A stretch of 19,731 nt of DNA from Deinococcus sp. (GCA_018260275.1 JAGLBK010000024.1:1-19731); one strand, 5' to 3'. Positions 1-9,542 are shown, numbered from the stretch's first letter. Translations and numbers: made by a program. Notes: generated by a model not told the origin, from the letters alone.

Positions 1-74
1 ACTCCGATTTAACTTGATTGCCGCACTCTATAACCACACGCTAGGACTTCCAAAATGACTTTCGCAGGAGGTCT
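1..74. mobile_element. possible end of an insertion sequence inside the Uma2 gene
   Basis: At about position 74 the reading frame of the Uma2 gene stops resembling its family and runs into unrelated sequence up to the window edge. On the minus strand the foreign part begins AGACCTCCTGCGAAAGTC, which has the look of a terminal inverted repeat of an insertion sequence. No transposase is visible because the element would continue left of base 1. The base run just before it (ATATT then AG) could hold a short target duplication, but the other end is not in view. This is inferred from the abrupt loss of family similarity; a plain deletion junction is the main alternative. Confidence 0.35.
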
Positions 75-446
75 AATATTCGCCGTGTCGCGCGACAGCA
101 CCTCCACCAGCAGACAGGGCGCGGTTTCGGCGTACTGGTCAGGGGTTTCGGGGCCACAGGCGACCATCACATCCGGGTAATAGAAGCTATTTTGCCCGTC
201 CAGGCGCAGCTTGATTTCGCTGGCAAAGGCGCGGCAGCCTCGCGCTTCGGCCACCGGCTCGACGTGTCGCATGATGCGCGAGATGATTCGGGCGTGTGGC
301 TTACTGCTGCCCGCCTGCGCCAGAACGCCCTCGCTGTTGTCTACCGCGTACACGAAGCCGTTCACATACTCACGCTTGACGGGGCTGGTTTCTTCGGAGC
401 GCAGGTATTCTTCCACGCTCATGGCTTGGAAGGCGGGGGAAGTCAT
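9..446 (-). pseudogene. Uma2 family (DUF820) endonuclease-like protein, 3' end lost
   Basis: Uma2 proteins have a PD-(D/E)xK restriction-endonuclease-like fold, usually near 190 residues; their cellular role is poorly known and they often occur in many copies. The first 122 residues fit the family: an N-terminal SVEEYL segment, EYVNG near residues 26-30, the YYPDV motif with the presumed active-site Asp at 92, and CLLVEVLS with the presumed catalytic Glu at 115. The family normally continues with a Lys-containing segment and a C-terminal strand pair. Here, from residue 125, the sequence is unrelated and stops at residue 145, so the last catalytic part and about a quarter of the fold are missing. 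The start ATG lies 6 bases after a TAAACT box, which supports a leaderless transcript. It is divergent from the gene at 507. Probably inactive. Confidence 0.72.
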
Positions 447-452
447 GGGCGT

Positions 453-458
453 AGTTTA
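453..458 (-). promoter_or_regulatory. -10 box of the Uma2 gene, leaderless type
   Basis: TAAACT on the minus strand is followed by 6 bases and then the ATG. This spacing puts the transcription start at or next to the start codon. No clear -35 box or Shine-Dalgarno sequence was seen. Confidence 0.5.
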
Positions 459-495
459 GCGGGCTGGGGCGGGTAGCTTTGGCAGGGGCGGGGCA

Positions 496-501
496 TATAG
501 T
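496..501 (+). promoter_or_regulatory. -10 box of the 256-aa gene, leaderless type
   Basis: TATAGT is followed by 5 bases and the ATG at 507, with no Shine-Dalgarno sequence between them. The transcript probably begins at or beside the start codon. Confidence 0.5.
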
Positions 502-506
502 CAGTT

Positions 507-1277
507 ATGGGCTACGACCTTCTTATTCGTACTGCTCGCCCAATTCCTAGCGGCAAGTGGGAGCAAGTCACAAATGGGCCAAGCTATTGCTCACGCATCC
601 GAAATTTGGTGGATATTTTCGCAGCTCTAGCCCCCTTTGGCATTTCCAGAGAAGCCGCCGAGTTTGGTTGGTTCCAGTTCCATCAGGCGCGTGAGGACGT
701 GCAGGTAACCTTCTGGGAAGATCAGGATGGTGACGACCACGCGGCGCAAATCCCTCGCACCCTACTATTTGAGCCGCAGCAGGTGAAGGACAGCCTGAGT
801 CTTCTCCTGCGCACGGCCCAGCAAAACGGTTTAACCAAAACTCAAAGTTTCTACTGCTTTGAAGTTCATAGGCCGGATGGAACCGTTTTTAACCACGATT
901 GCCTTCATGTTGCCACCAATTTGCAGATATGGCGGCTGGAGGCTGGGCTTGAGTTCTGTATCGCCACCTCACACACGAATGCAGCGGGCGAGTATCTGAG
1001 CCGACCATTGCGGGTAAATTGGCTACTCAATCACGTGGTGGGTGATGAGCTTACAAAAGGCTACGTCTACGTTGAGGACGGAATTAGCCCCTTCATCACG
1101 CGCACTCAGGCCGAGGCCAAGGCTTTGGCAACGACAGAAGATTTACCACCAGAGCACATTTACCTTGCTGTCGAGACACAGCCAGATGCCATCACGGTGC
1201 ACTTAAAAATGTTGATGGATGTTTGTGATTTCGCGCTTGCCAACGGCTATTTGATAGACGTTCAGCACTCCTACTAA
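507..1277 (+). CDS. hypothetical protein, 256 aa
   Basis: I do not recognise this protein. It begins MGYDLLIRTARP and is a soluble-looking mix of predicted strands and helices, with no signal peptide, membrane segment or obvious catalytic motif. A central stretch (about residues 70-95) is acidic and aromatic, with a WEDQDGDDH run. It contains several scattered Cys residues but no paired CxxC. The start is set by the TATAGT box 5 bases upstream. Its DNA is visibly more AT-rich and uses more A/T-ending codons than uvrB next door, which may point to horizontal acquisition. It converges on uvrB with one base between the stop codons, so there is no room for a separate terminator. The long clean frame supports a real gene. 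Confidence 0.7.
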   Translation: MGYDLLIRTARPIPSGKWEQVTNGPSYCSRIRNLVDIFAALAPFGISREAAEFGWFQFHQAREDVQVTFWEDQDGDDHAAQIPRTLLFEPQQVKDSLSLLLRTAQQNGLTKTQSFYCFEVHRPDGTVFNHDCLHVATNLQIWRLEAGLEFCIATSHTNAAGEYLSRPLRVNWLLNHVVGDELTKGYVYVEDGISPFITRTQAEAKALATTEDLPPEHIYLAVETQPDAITVHLKMLMDVCDFALANGYLIDVQHSY

Positions 1278-1278
1278 C

Positions 1279-3303
<2,025 letters not shown>

Positions 3304-3309
3304 GGGGAT

Positions 3310-3315
3310 ATTTTA
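3310..3315 (-). promoter_or_regulatory. -10 box of uvrB, leaderless type
   Basis: TAAAAT on the minus strand lies 6 bases before the uvrB ATG. Its first three bases are shared with the 17-bp palindrome at 3313-3329, so a protein bound there would block the promoter. Confidence 0.6.
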
Positions 3316-3329
3316 CGCTATGGGCGTAA
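3313..3329. promoter_or_regulatory. candidate radiation/desiccation response motif (RDRM, DdrO operator) at uvrB
   Basis: TTACGCTATGGGCGTAA is a perfect 6-bp inverted repeat with a 5-bp centre, 17 bp in total. The RDRM bound by the DdrO repressor in Deinococcus is also a 17-bp palindrome, with TTA...TAA ends and a consensus near TTATGTCATTGACATAA (from memory). By hand alignment, 11 of 17 positions agree, and the outer changes are symmetric in the two arms. uvrB is a reported member of the DdrO/RDR regulon in Deinococcus. The site overlaps the uvrB -10 box and would also cover the expected -35 region of the divergent gene at 3351. The GC-richer arms make it an imperfect match, so binding is inferred. 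Confidence 0.55.
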
Positions 3330-3338
3330 GGGTATTGA

Positions 3339-3344
3339 TAAGCT
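3339..3344 (+). promoter_or_regulatory. -10 box of the 123-aa gene, leaderless type
   Basis: TAAGCT is followed by 6 bases and the ATG at 3351. The two divergent -10 boxes are 23 bases apart, with the palindrome between them. Confidence 0.45.
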
Positions 3345-3350
3345 GGGCGC

Positions 3351-3722
3351 ATGAGCTACCATCTCTACATCTACCCTACCGAAGTAAAACGCTTTATTCA
3401 GGCTGGTGGAGATTGGGAAGACCCCCAGGTCACAGCTTTTCTACTACCTGACAAGTTTGCTGCAACCATAGAAGCGCGGCTACTCAACTATGGTTTTTCT
3501 GGGAATGGTCGCGGTGAATTTGAAAAAATGTATGGCAGTCTTCCTGTTGCTGCCCACATCTACCCAGGCTCAGTGGCTTTTTCCGCACCCTACTGGAAGG
3601 ACTTTGAGGCTCAGGTCTTTGATATTCGCCTACATGCAATGGAAATGACAGACGTGGGCGGGGTCAGTCTTTACGACCCTCAAGCAGTGGAATGGGATTT
3701 CGGACTGAATGACGAGCCATAG
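3351..3722 (+). CDS. hypothetical protein, 123 aa
   Basis: I do not recognise this small soluble protein. It begins MSYHLYIYPTEVKRF and is rich in aromatic residues (Tyr, Phe, Trp), with an acidic C-terminal end. No signal peptide, membrane helix or metal motif is visible. The DNA is less GC-rich than uvrB, like the gene at 507. The start is chosen from the TAAGCT box 6 bases upstream. It is divergent from uvrB across only 47 bases and shares the candidate operator there. It overlaps the zinc-ribbon gene that follows by 14 bases, so the two are probably co-transcribed and translationally coupled. It could belong to a family of small accessory proteins; no function is assigned. Confidence 0.65.
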   Translation: MSYHLYIYPTEVKRFIQAGGDWEDPQVTAFLLPDKFAATIEARLLNYGFSGNGRGEFEKMYGSLPVAAHIYPGSVAFSAPYWKDFEAQVFDIRLHAMEMTDVGGVSLYDPQAVEWDFGLNDEP

Positions 3723-3978
3723 AGCCAGCGAAATCCCAAAGCACATCTCCCCGCATGATGCTTTGGCCCTTCGCAAAGGCACTAAGCGTTGTCCAGTTTG
3801 CACTGCGCCCACCGCCAAGAACCAGCGTGGCACAAGGCAGGAGCGACGTTGCCGTGTGTGCCATGCTGTTTGGGACAAGGCGTTACAGTGTCGGTACTGT
3901 GGGCAAAACAAGGTTTGGCGCGGAAAGCGTGGCATGTACTGTCAGGGGTGCGGACATGCGTATGTAATTGAGAAATAA
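3709..3978 (+). CDS. small double zinc-ribbon protein, 89 aa
   Basis: The protein carries four CxxC knuckles: Cys28/31 (CPVC), Cys48/51 (CRVC), Cys61/64 (CRYC) and Cys78/81 (CQGC). They fit two consecutive Cys4 zinc ribbons. The region is strongly basic (many Arg and Lys), as in zinc ribbons that bind nucleic acid, and no other domain is present. The two-ribbon layout recalls the zinc domains of transposase- or topoisomerase-associated proteins, but here it stands alone. The ATG lies within the last codons of the 123-aa gene, giving a 14-base overlap in a different frame. Only a weak purine-rich stretch precedes it, so coupling to upstream translation is likely. The metal ligands are seen directly; nucleic-acid binding is inferred. 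Confidence 0.72.
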   Translation: MTSHRASEIPKHISPHDALALRKGTKRCPVCTAPTAKNQRGTRQERRCRVCHAVWDKALQCRYCGQNKVWRGKRGMYCQGCGHAYVIEK

Positions 3979-3987
3979 CGGCCCCAG

Positions 3988-3993
3988 TACACT
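3988..3993 (+). promoter_or_regulatory. -10 box of the 212-aa gene, leaderless type
   Basis: TACACT is followed by 6 bases and the ATG at 4000. It lies between the zinc-ribbon stop and the start of the next gene, so the 212-aa gene probably has its own promoter. Confidence 0.45.
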
Positions 3994-3999
3994 TCTGTT

Positions 4000-4638
4000 A
4001 TGCCCTTCACCCCGCGCCAGCGTCAGCTGCTGCTCGACAGTTGCTACCACGACTTCCGCCTGCCCGAATATCTGGAGCGCATTTTGGTAGAAGGGCCGGG
4101 CGACTATGACTGGCCGCCCGCACCAGGGCAGTACGACCCCGAAGAATTCCCGCTGTGGGAACGTATCTGGGCGCAAATTTGGCATCAGGGGAGTATTTAC
4201 CTGGCCACTTACATCGCCGTGCCGGTGCTGTGCGAGGTGGTGGCGCGGTTTCCAGGGATGAATCACGCGGTGCTGCTCTCGCAACTGGTGATGATTGAAA
4301 ATTCCAGGCCGCGCTTCGAGCCGCTGATTAAAAGTCAGCTGCATGAATCCGACCTGCACGAGTATCAGGCGGCGCTGGAAGGTCTGCTGCCGCATCTGCC
4401 CGCGCAACTCAGGATGCAGGACGACAGCACCGCGAATGGCCTGCGGGCTACTCAAAGTATCCTGGCCCTGTACGCCTTCGCGGTAGGCAAGACGTGGGCC
4501 GCCGCGCTGCAACTCCGGGCCGCGCCGCCGATTGATTTTGAGACGGGCACCTTCTCGCCTGCGCTGCTGGGCGCGGCTGAACTGCTGGGTCGGGATGACC
4601 TGCCAGGGGCGCTGAGAGCCGAGTGGCAGGAGTGGTGA
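4000..4638 (+). CDS. hypothetical protein, 212 aa, mostly helical
   Basis: Not recognised. The sequence is rich in Leu, Ala, Glu and Trp, with amphipathic runs that look like a chain of helices, and has no signal peptide or clear membrane span. A Trp-dense segment with three Trp lies near residues 53-62, followed by a hydrophobic helix (about 66-82). The pattern of paired helices hints at an alpha-solenoid or HEAT-like fold, but repeat units are not clear enough to claim it. The start is supported by the TACACT box 6 bases upstream. Codon use is GC-rich and matches the chromosomal background better than the genes at 507 and 3351. The alpha/beta hydrolase gene follows 78 bases later with its own candidate promoter. 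Confidence 0.68.
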   Translation: MPFTPRQRQLLLDSCYHDFRLPEYLERILVEGPGDYDWPPAPGQYDPEEFPLWERIWAQIWHQGSIYLATYIAVPVLCEVVARFPGMNHAVLLSQLVMIENSRPRFEPLIKSQLHESDLHEYQAALEGLLPHLPAQLRMQDDSTANGLRATQSILALYAFAVGKTWAAALQLRAAPPIDFETGTFSPALLGAAELLGRDDLPGALRAEWQEW

Positions 4639-4703
4639 GACAGATTCAACGCCCAGCCAGCCGAGCCGTTCGAAGACCTGGAGTTCTGACGCTGTACCCG
4701 GTG

Positions 4704-4709
4704 CAAAAT
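4704..4709 (+). promoter_or_regulatory. -10-like box of the alpha/beta hydrolase gene
   Basis: CAAAAT lies 7 bases before the ATG at 4717. It differs from TANNNT at the first base but has the right position for a leaderless start. No Shine-Dalgarno sequence is visible. Confidence 0.35.
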
Positions 4710-4716
4710 ACCTGCC

Positions 4717-5577
4717 ATGCCCACCACCCTCAGCGTCGCCACGCCCGCCGGTCACCACCTCGCCGCCAGCCTGTACGCACCTGACAAGCCCCCCGAAAAA
4801 GCTGTGCTGATAGCCCCCGCCACCGGCATTGGCCGCCGCTTTTACCACGCTTTCGCGGAGTATCTGGCTAGGCAGGGCTACGGCGTCCTCAGTTTCGATT
4901 TTCAGGGCGTGGGCGACTCGCTGGCGGGCAAGCTGAGAGACTGCCCCGCCTCGCTGGTGAGCTGGGGCGCGAATGACCTGCCCGCCGCCCTGGACGAACT
5001 GACGCGCCAGTTTCCAGCCAGCACCTACCACCTCATCGGCCACAGCGCAGGCGGGCAGTTGCCGGGGCTGATGCCCAACGCGGCGCGGCTTTCCTCGCTG
5101 CTGGCGGTGGCGGGGTCGTCGGGCTGCCTCGCCAACATGCCCGCCAGCTACCGCCCCCGCGCCGAGCTGTTCATGCGGGTGATTATTCCTGTCGGCAACG
5201 CCCTGACCGGCGTTTCGCGTACCGATTTGGTGGGCATGGGCGGCCCGCTACCGCGTGAAGCCGGAGCGCAGTGGGCGCGCTGGTGCCTGGGCCGGGGCTA
5301 TGTGGAAACGGGATTCGGGCGCGAGGTGGGACTGCACTGTTACGACACCCTGGACATTCCCAGCCTGTGGGTCAACGCCTCCGACGACGAAATCGCCGTG
5401 GATGCCAACGTGAACGACATGATTCGGGTCTTTACGAAAATGGCCCCGCGTGCCGAGAAACTTACCCTGAACCCCGCCGAGCATGGGCTGAAAAGCATCG
5501 GCCACATGGGGTTTTTTAAGCGCGGGTCGCAGGTGCTGTGGCCGCTGGCGTCGGGGTGGCTGGAGCGGCAGCAGTAA
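4717..5577 (+). CDS. alpha/beta hydrolase, serine type
   Basis: This is a serine hydrolase of the alpha/beta fold, 286 residues, probably cytoplasmic since no signal peptide is present. The nucleophile elbow GHSAGG puts the catalytic Ser at 110. An ASDDE segment carries the likely acid (Asp223 or 224), and GHMGFF near the C-terminus places the catalytic His at 263. The N-terminal part has the expected first strands, with an APATG turn at 33-37 that likely forms the oxyanion hole, and the DFQGVGDS loop at 61-68. The layout resembles the uncharacterised COG4757 group of predicted hydrolases. The substrate cannot be told from the sequence; a small ester or lipid is possible. It appears to be a single-gene unit with its own promoter. 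Confidence 0.87.
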   Translation: MPTTLSVATPAGHHLAASLYAPDKPPEKAVLIAPATGIGRRFYHAFAEYLARQGYGVLSFDFQGVGDSLAGKLRDCPASLVSWGANDLPAALDELTRQFPASTYHLIGHSAGGQLPGLMPNAARLSSLLAVAGSSGCLANMPASYRPRAELFMRVIIPVGNALTGVSRTDLVGMGGPLPREAGAQWARWCLGRGYVETGFGREVGLHCYDTLDIPSLWVNASDDEIAVDANVNDMIRVFTKMAPRAEKLTLNPAEHGLKSIGHMGFFKRGSQVLWPLASGWLERQQ

Positions 5578-5685
5578 GCTTCTGATCCTCGGGAATACTC
5601 ACAACATGGAGAGAACAGGGGGGGCCAGACCGTTATCCGAAAGCTATGGCTCTGCTTCCCCAGCCTGCCGCATGCCGTAAGCGCT

Positions 5686-6621
<936 letters not shown>

Positions 6622-6628
6622 GCGGCGC

Positions 6629-6634
6629 ATTCTA
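6629..6634 (-). promoter_or_regulatory. -10 box that fixes the start of the quinate-dehydrogenase-like gene
   Basis: TAGAAT on the minus strand, 7 bases before the ATG at 6621. It overlaps the alternative upstream ATG (6630), arguing that the shorter protein is made. Confidence 0.5.
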
Positions 6635-6709
6635 TGCCGTGCCGAAAGGCTCTATGCTAAGGCACGACTCTGGCGCTTTGACGGGGCCGTTTCGCGGGGG
6701 ATGCTTGCC

Positions 6710-6715
6710 TATAAA
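6710..6715 (+). promoter_or_regulatory. -10 box of the nucleotidyltransferase pseudogene, start codon missing
   Basis: TATAAA is followed by 7 bases and then ACA ACA GAA CAG in the family reading frame. In neighbouring genes this spacing leads to an ATG, so a lost start codon at 6723-6725 is suspected. Confidence 0.35.
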
Positions 6716-6722
6716 GGAACGC

Positions 6723-7636
6723 ACAACAGAACAGAAAACTTCGCCCGAGCGCATCAACGAGCGTCTGGTCGCCGACCGCAAGATCAGGGCGGTGGCCCAG
6801 GCCGGAAGCTACGACACCGACAACGCCTGGGAGGGAGCCGTCCGCTGTTTGTTACTTTCGAGCGCGGCTTACAGAGTCCGCAGATCGAGGTGCGGGCGGG
6901 CATAAGTACCGAGCGTTTCCCGTACGAAAAACTGGAACTGTGGCGTGACTGGGACACGGCCCGGCAAGAAGCGCCGCTGGCCTTGCTGGCGACCAGTCGC
7001 GTCGTCTACGATCCCACCGGATTTTACGGGCGCATTCAGCGCACCCTCTGGAACCTGAAGGCCTCGGAGCTGGCCGCCTACCGCAGTGACCTGATTTTTC
7101 AGGCCCAGGAAATGCTCAATCTGGCCGTCAAGGACCATACCGCCCCCGGACACGGCCCCCAGGAACAGCTGCTGGCGCTGGCCGACGCCCGCGACGTGGC
7201 CCTTAAGCTGCTGTATCCGGCGCTGCTGTCTTACCTGCACGCCTGGCCCGAGTTTGAAATCCGGCTGCCGCACGCGTGGCGGGCCGTGGCGGGGCTGCGT
7301 TTTCCCAAAGCCGTCTACCGGCTGGAAAATCTGTACGGCTTTGGCGGCGAGGCCGAGGCCCGGCGGGTGCTGCTGGCGACCCGTGGCCTGGGGCTGCTAG
7401 AACAAGAAAGGTTGGCCCGCGCCGCCTTTCAGGCCGGATACTACGACGGCACCGTGCGTTACCTGCGCGACGAAACAGCCTGGATTCACCGGGGCGACCT
7501 CGAACGCTGGGCCTTTATCAGCAGTGCGCGGCGCGACAAACTGGGCACGCTGCTGGGCGTCACCCGCTCTCCACTGGGTCCAGCCGCCCTAGACATCGTC
7601 AGTGAACTGATCGAAGATGTGCGCGAAGGCCGCTGA
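6723..7636 (+). pseudogene. nucleotidyltransferase-domain protein, frameshifted, start lost
   Basis: The reading frame from about 6723 encodes SPERINERLVADRKIRAV followed by AQAGSYDTDNAWEGA. This is the start of a minimal nucleotidyltransferase domain, in which a GS motif is normally followed by an S-D-x-D active site. Right there, near 6837-6845, the frame breaks. The continuation LFVTFERGLQSPQIEVRAG and a long helical C-terminal region lie in the frame that ends with the stop at 7634-7636. The Asp pair that would bind metal is absent from both frames, so a small deletion, not just a slipped base, seems likely. There is also no ATG or GTG at the expected position. The part after the break alone is about 265 codons. 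Probably a decayed gene; a sequencing error could explain the shift but not all the changes. Confidence 0.62.
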
Positions 7637-7654
7637 GACTGGCCTCATTAATGG

Positions 7655-7851
7655 GTCGGACACTTTCAAAGTCCTGTCCTGCAAAGTGCGACCCGCACAA
7701 AGTTTTTAGCTCCTCCCCACTTGCGGGGGACTCGTCAGAGCTGCTTGCAGAGGTTAGGACTCGTAGAGCGCGAAGCGAGGGGGTAACGCAAATTGCGTAC
7801 CAGACGATCTATTTCAGATTTCCCCGGGCATGAGTTCTAAAACTGTCCGAA
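7655..7851. mobile_element. repeat element A, about 200 bp with weak inverted ends
   Basis: The left end holds CGGACACTTTCA (7657-7668) and the right end, read on the minus strand, CGGACAGTTTTA (7838-7849); 10 of 12 bases match. Between them lies the repeat core 7701-7788, which also occurs in element B. This fills most of the 297-bp gap between the pseudogene and the next gene; I see no gene in it. The short open frame across it (7651-7833) has no family look. MITE-like status is inferred from the ends and the shared core. Confidence 0.4.
7701..7788. repeat. dispersed repeat core, copy A (with 29-bp extra segment)
   Basis: The sequence starts AGTTTTTAGC, has a CCCC...GGGGG hairpin (CCCCACTTGCGGGGG at 7715-7729), then GACTCG and AGCGCGAAGCGAGGGGGTAACG. 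Copy B at 9721-9780 is the same without an extra 29 bases. In this copy GACTCGT occurs twice (7729-7735 and 7758-7764), flanking the extra segment. It may form two stem-loops if transcribed. Confidence 0.72.
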
Positions 7852-7933
7852 CCAGTGGTAGTGGTAAGTGGGCATTGTCACGGAGGAGCGCTTCTCGCCG
7901 CCTGCTCAGTCCCTACCCAGCTCACGGCTGGCT

Positions 7934-8995
7934 TTACTGGTCGCGCAGGTAGCCGCCCTTCATGAAGGTGTCCAGCAGCGGCTCAATCTCGTGCAGCGCC
8001 AGGTCTTCGCGCATGGCATATTCGGCGGGGCTGAGGTTCTGCGACACGGCCCGCAGCAGTCCCAGGCCCGCAGGCCCGTGCTTGTGCTTGAACTCCAGGT
8101 GAATGTCGGTAATGGCGTTCAGCGCGTCGCGGCCCCGCAGGGTCAGGCTGTAGGAATGGTGCGCCCAGCCCGCCAGACTGCGCGGCAAAATCAGGGTCTG
8201 AGGGCGCAGCGGGGCCGGAAACGCGCCTTCATAGGGCAGGGTGGCGGGCATCGTCGCCACGATTTCGCCCCGGTCGTAAAAGATGGCGCCGGTGGGGCGG
8301 GCATGCAGTCCCGTGAAGTCCTCGGTCAGGTTGAATTTCCAGGCGCGGCTGCCCACGCCGCTCAGTACGTGGGCAAAGGTCGGCGAAAGCGGGTGGGCGC
8401 TGAGGGTCGCGCCTTCCTCATAGAAACTCAGCAGTTCGCCCAGCGCCAGTTCGCCCGTGGCACTGGCGGCGGCGGCAGCCACCGTACGGCCCTCGTACAG
8501 CAGCACGTAGGCGTTCTGGTCGCCCAGGGCCGCCTGAAGGTAGCCGTGCCAGGTGTGCTCATGCAGGTACTTCAAAAAGGCGTGCAAGTCGCAAAATTCC
8601 GTATTCAGACCATAGTATTGCGGGGCGCTGCGGGGCAGAAAGCGGGCCAGGAAAGGCTCGTTGCCGGGGTACATGGGCAGCAGTTGCGGCACGAAGTCGA
8701 TCAGTTCCTCGGCCTCGGGCTGGTGCCCCCCGGCTGGCCCGGCGATGACCGCGTCCCCGAAGATGGGCGAATCGAGCAGCCCGGCGGCGAGGTCTTTGGG
8801 CAACTGGTCCGCGTCGTGGCTCCCTGTGGCCTGGATATCCGGGGACTGGGCCTCCGGCACTTGAGCCTGGGTCACCGGGGGTTTCTCGGCCTGACGTGAA
8901 GTCGCCCTGGGCAGCGCGGCTTTGTCAGGCGCGGGTGCAGGAGCTTTTGAGCCTTTACGACGCTCTGGATTGGGGGTACGGTCAGGATCAGTCAC
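7934..8995 (-). CDS. hypothetical protein, 353 aa, with disordered N-terminal region
   Basis: Unrecognised. The first ~65 residues are rich in Pro, Ala, Gln and charged residues and are probably disordered. The remaining ~285 look like a folded, cytoplasmic alpha/beta region, with YLHEHTWHGYLQAAL and YVLLYEGRTVAAAAASA in its first half and a helical end. The second stretch recalls domains in which a short strand pair reports on a bound signal or partner, but I cannot assign a family. The GTG start is preceded by GGAG (in CCGGAGAACCTGA) at normal spacing, so it is translated from a leadered mRNA. It starts 25 bases after the gamma carbonic anhydrase stop on the same strand, which indicates an operon. 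A role linked to the carbonic anhydrase is only contextual. Confidence 0.78.
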   Translation of the reverse strand: MTDPDRTPNPERRKGSKAPAPAPDKAALPRATSRQAEKPPVTQAQVPEAQSPDIQATGSHDADQLPKDLAAGLLDSPIFGDAVIAGPAGGHQPEAEELIDFVPQLLPMYPGNEPFLARFLPRSAPQYYGLNTEFCDLHAFLKYLHEHTWHGYLQAALGDQNAYVLLYEGRTVAAAAASATGELALGELLSFYEEGATLSAHPLSPTFAHVLSGVGSRAWKFNLTEDFTGLHARPTGAIFYDRGEIVATMPATLPYEGAFPAPLRPQTLILPRSLAGWAHHSYSLTLRGRDALNAITDIHLEFKHKHGPAGLGLLRAVSQNLSPAEYAMREDLALHEIEPLLDTFMKGGYLRDQ

Positions 8996-9020
8996 TCAGG
9001 TTCTCCGGCAAAACGTGGGT

Positions 9021-9542
9021 TCATTCTGCCACACCCGGGTTCACCGCTGCTAACTCCCGGCTGAAGCGCCCGGCATTCTGAACATACCGCTCCGCGTTTC
9101 CGGCGGCCGCCACCGCCTTGACGACCCGCGCCGGAATGCCGACGGCCAGCATACCTGGCGGCACCTCCGCGCCTTCGGGCAGCAGCGCCCCGGCCCCCAG
9201 CACCGCCCCCGCGCCCAGCCGCGACCCGTTGAGCATCACCGCGCCCATGCCCACCAGACTCCCCGCCCCGCAGTGCGCCCCGTGAACGATGGCCCGGTGC
9301 CCCACGGTCACGTCGCTTTCCAGCACACACGGAAATCCGGGATCGGCGTGCAGCACCGCGCCGTCCTGCACATTGCTGCGCTCACCGACACTTATCGTCT
9401 CGACATCGCCCCGCAGAACGCAGCCGAACCAGACACTGGCCTGCGCCCCCACGGTGACCTGCCCGATCACATCGGCGCTGGGGGCAATAAAAGCGGACGG
9501 ATCAATCAGGGGCTGGTGAGTAGACAGCTTGTAAATCGGCAT
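9021..9542 (-). CDS. gamma-class carbonic anhydrase / hexapeptide-repeat protein
   Basis: This 173-residue protein folds as a left-handed beta-helix from repeated hexapeptides (visible as V/I-G-x-x-A/S-x-V units from about residue 25 to 130) and forms trimers with zinc at the interfaces. The expected ligands are His65, His82 and His87, the last two in VGHRAIVHG. RGD at 44-46 and the DG turn near 60-61 also match the family. These proteins hydrate CO2 or have lost that activity; the sequence keeps the metal site. An open frame extends further upstream to 9851, but it crosses repeat element B. The ATG at 9540-9542 has GGAGG four bases upstream and gives the usual N-terminus MPIYKLSTH, so it is chosen. 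The 353-aa gene follows in the same operon. Confidence 0.92.
   Translation of the reverse strand: MPIYKLSTHQPLIDPSAFIAPSADVIGQVTVGAQASVWFGCVLRGDVETISVGERSNVQDGAVLHADPGFPCVLESDVTVGHRAIVHGAHCGAGSLVGMGAVMLNGSRLGAGAVLGAGALLPEGAEVPPGMLAVGIPARVVKAVAAAGNAERYVQNAGRFSRELAAVNPGVAE

Noticed and set aside
3883..5043. 386-codon minus-strand frame antisense to the 212-aa and hydrolase genes
   Set aside because: It spans two plausible plus-strand genes and their promoter, and has no recognisable domain.
6678..6683. TTGACG as a -35 box for the TATAAA at 6710
   Set aside because: The spacing is 26 bases, far from the usual 16-18.
7651..7833. 60-codon plus-strand frame in the gap before 7934
   Set aside because: It reads through repeat element A, has no ribosome site or promoter, and shows no protein-like composition.
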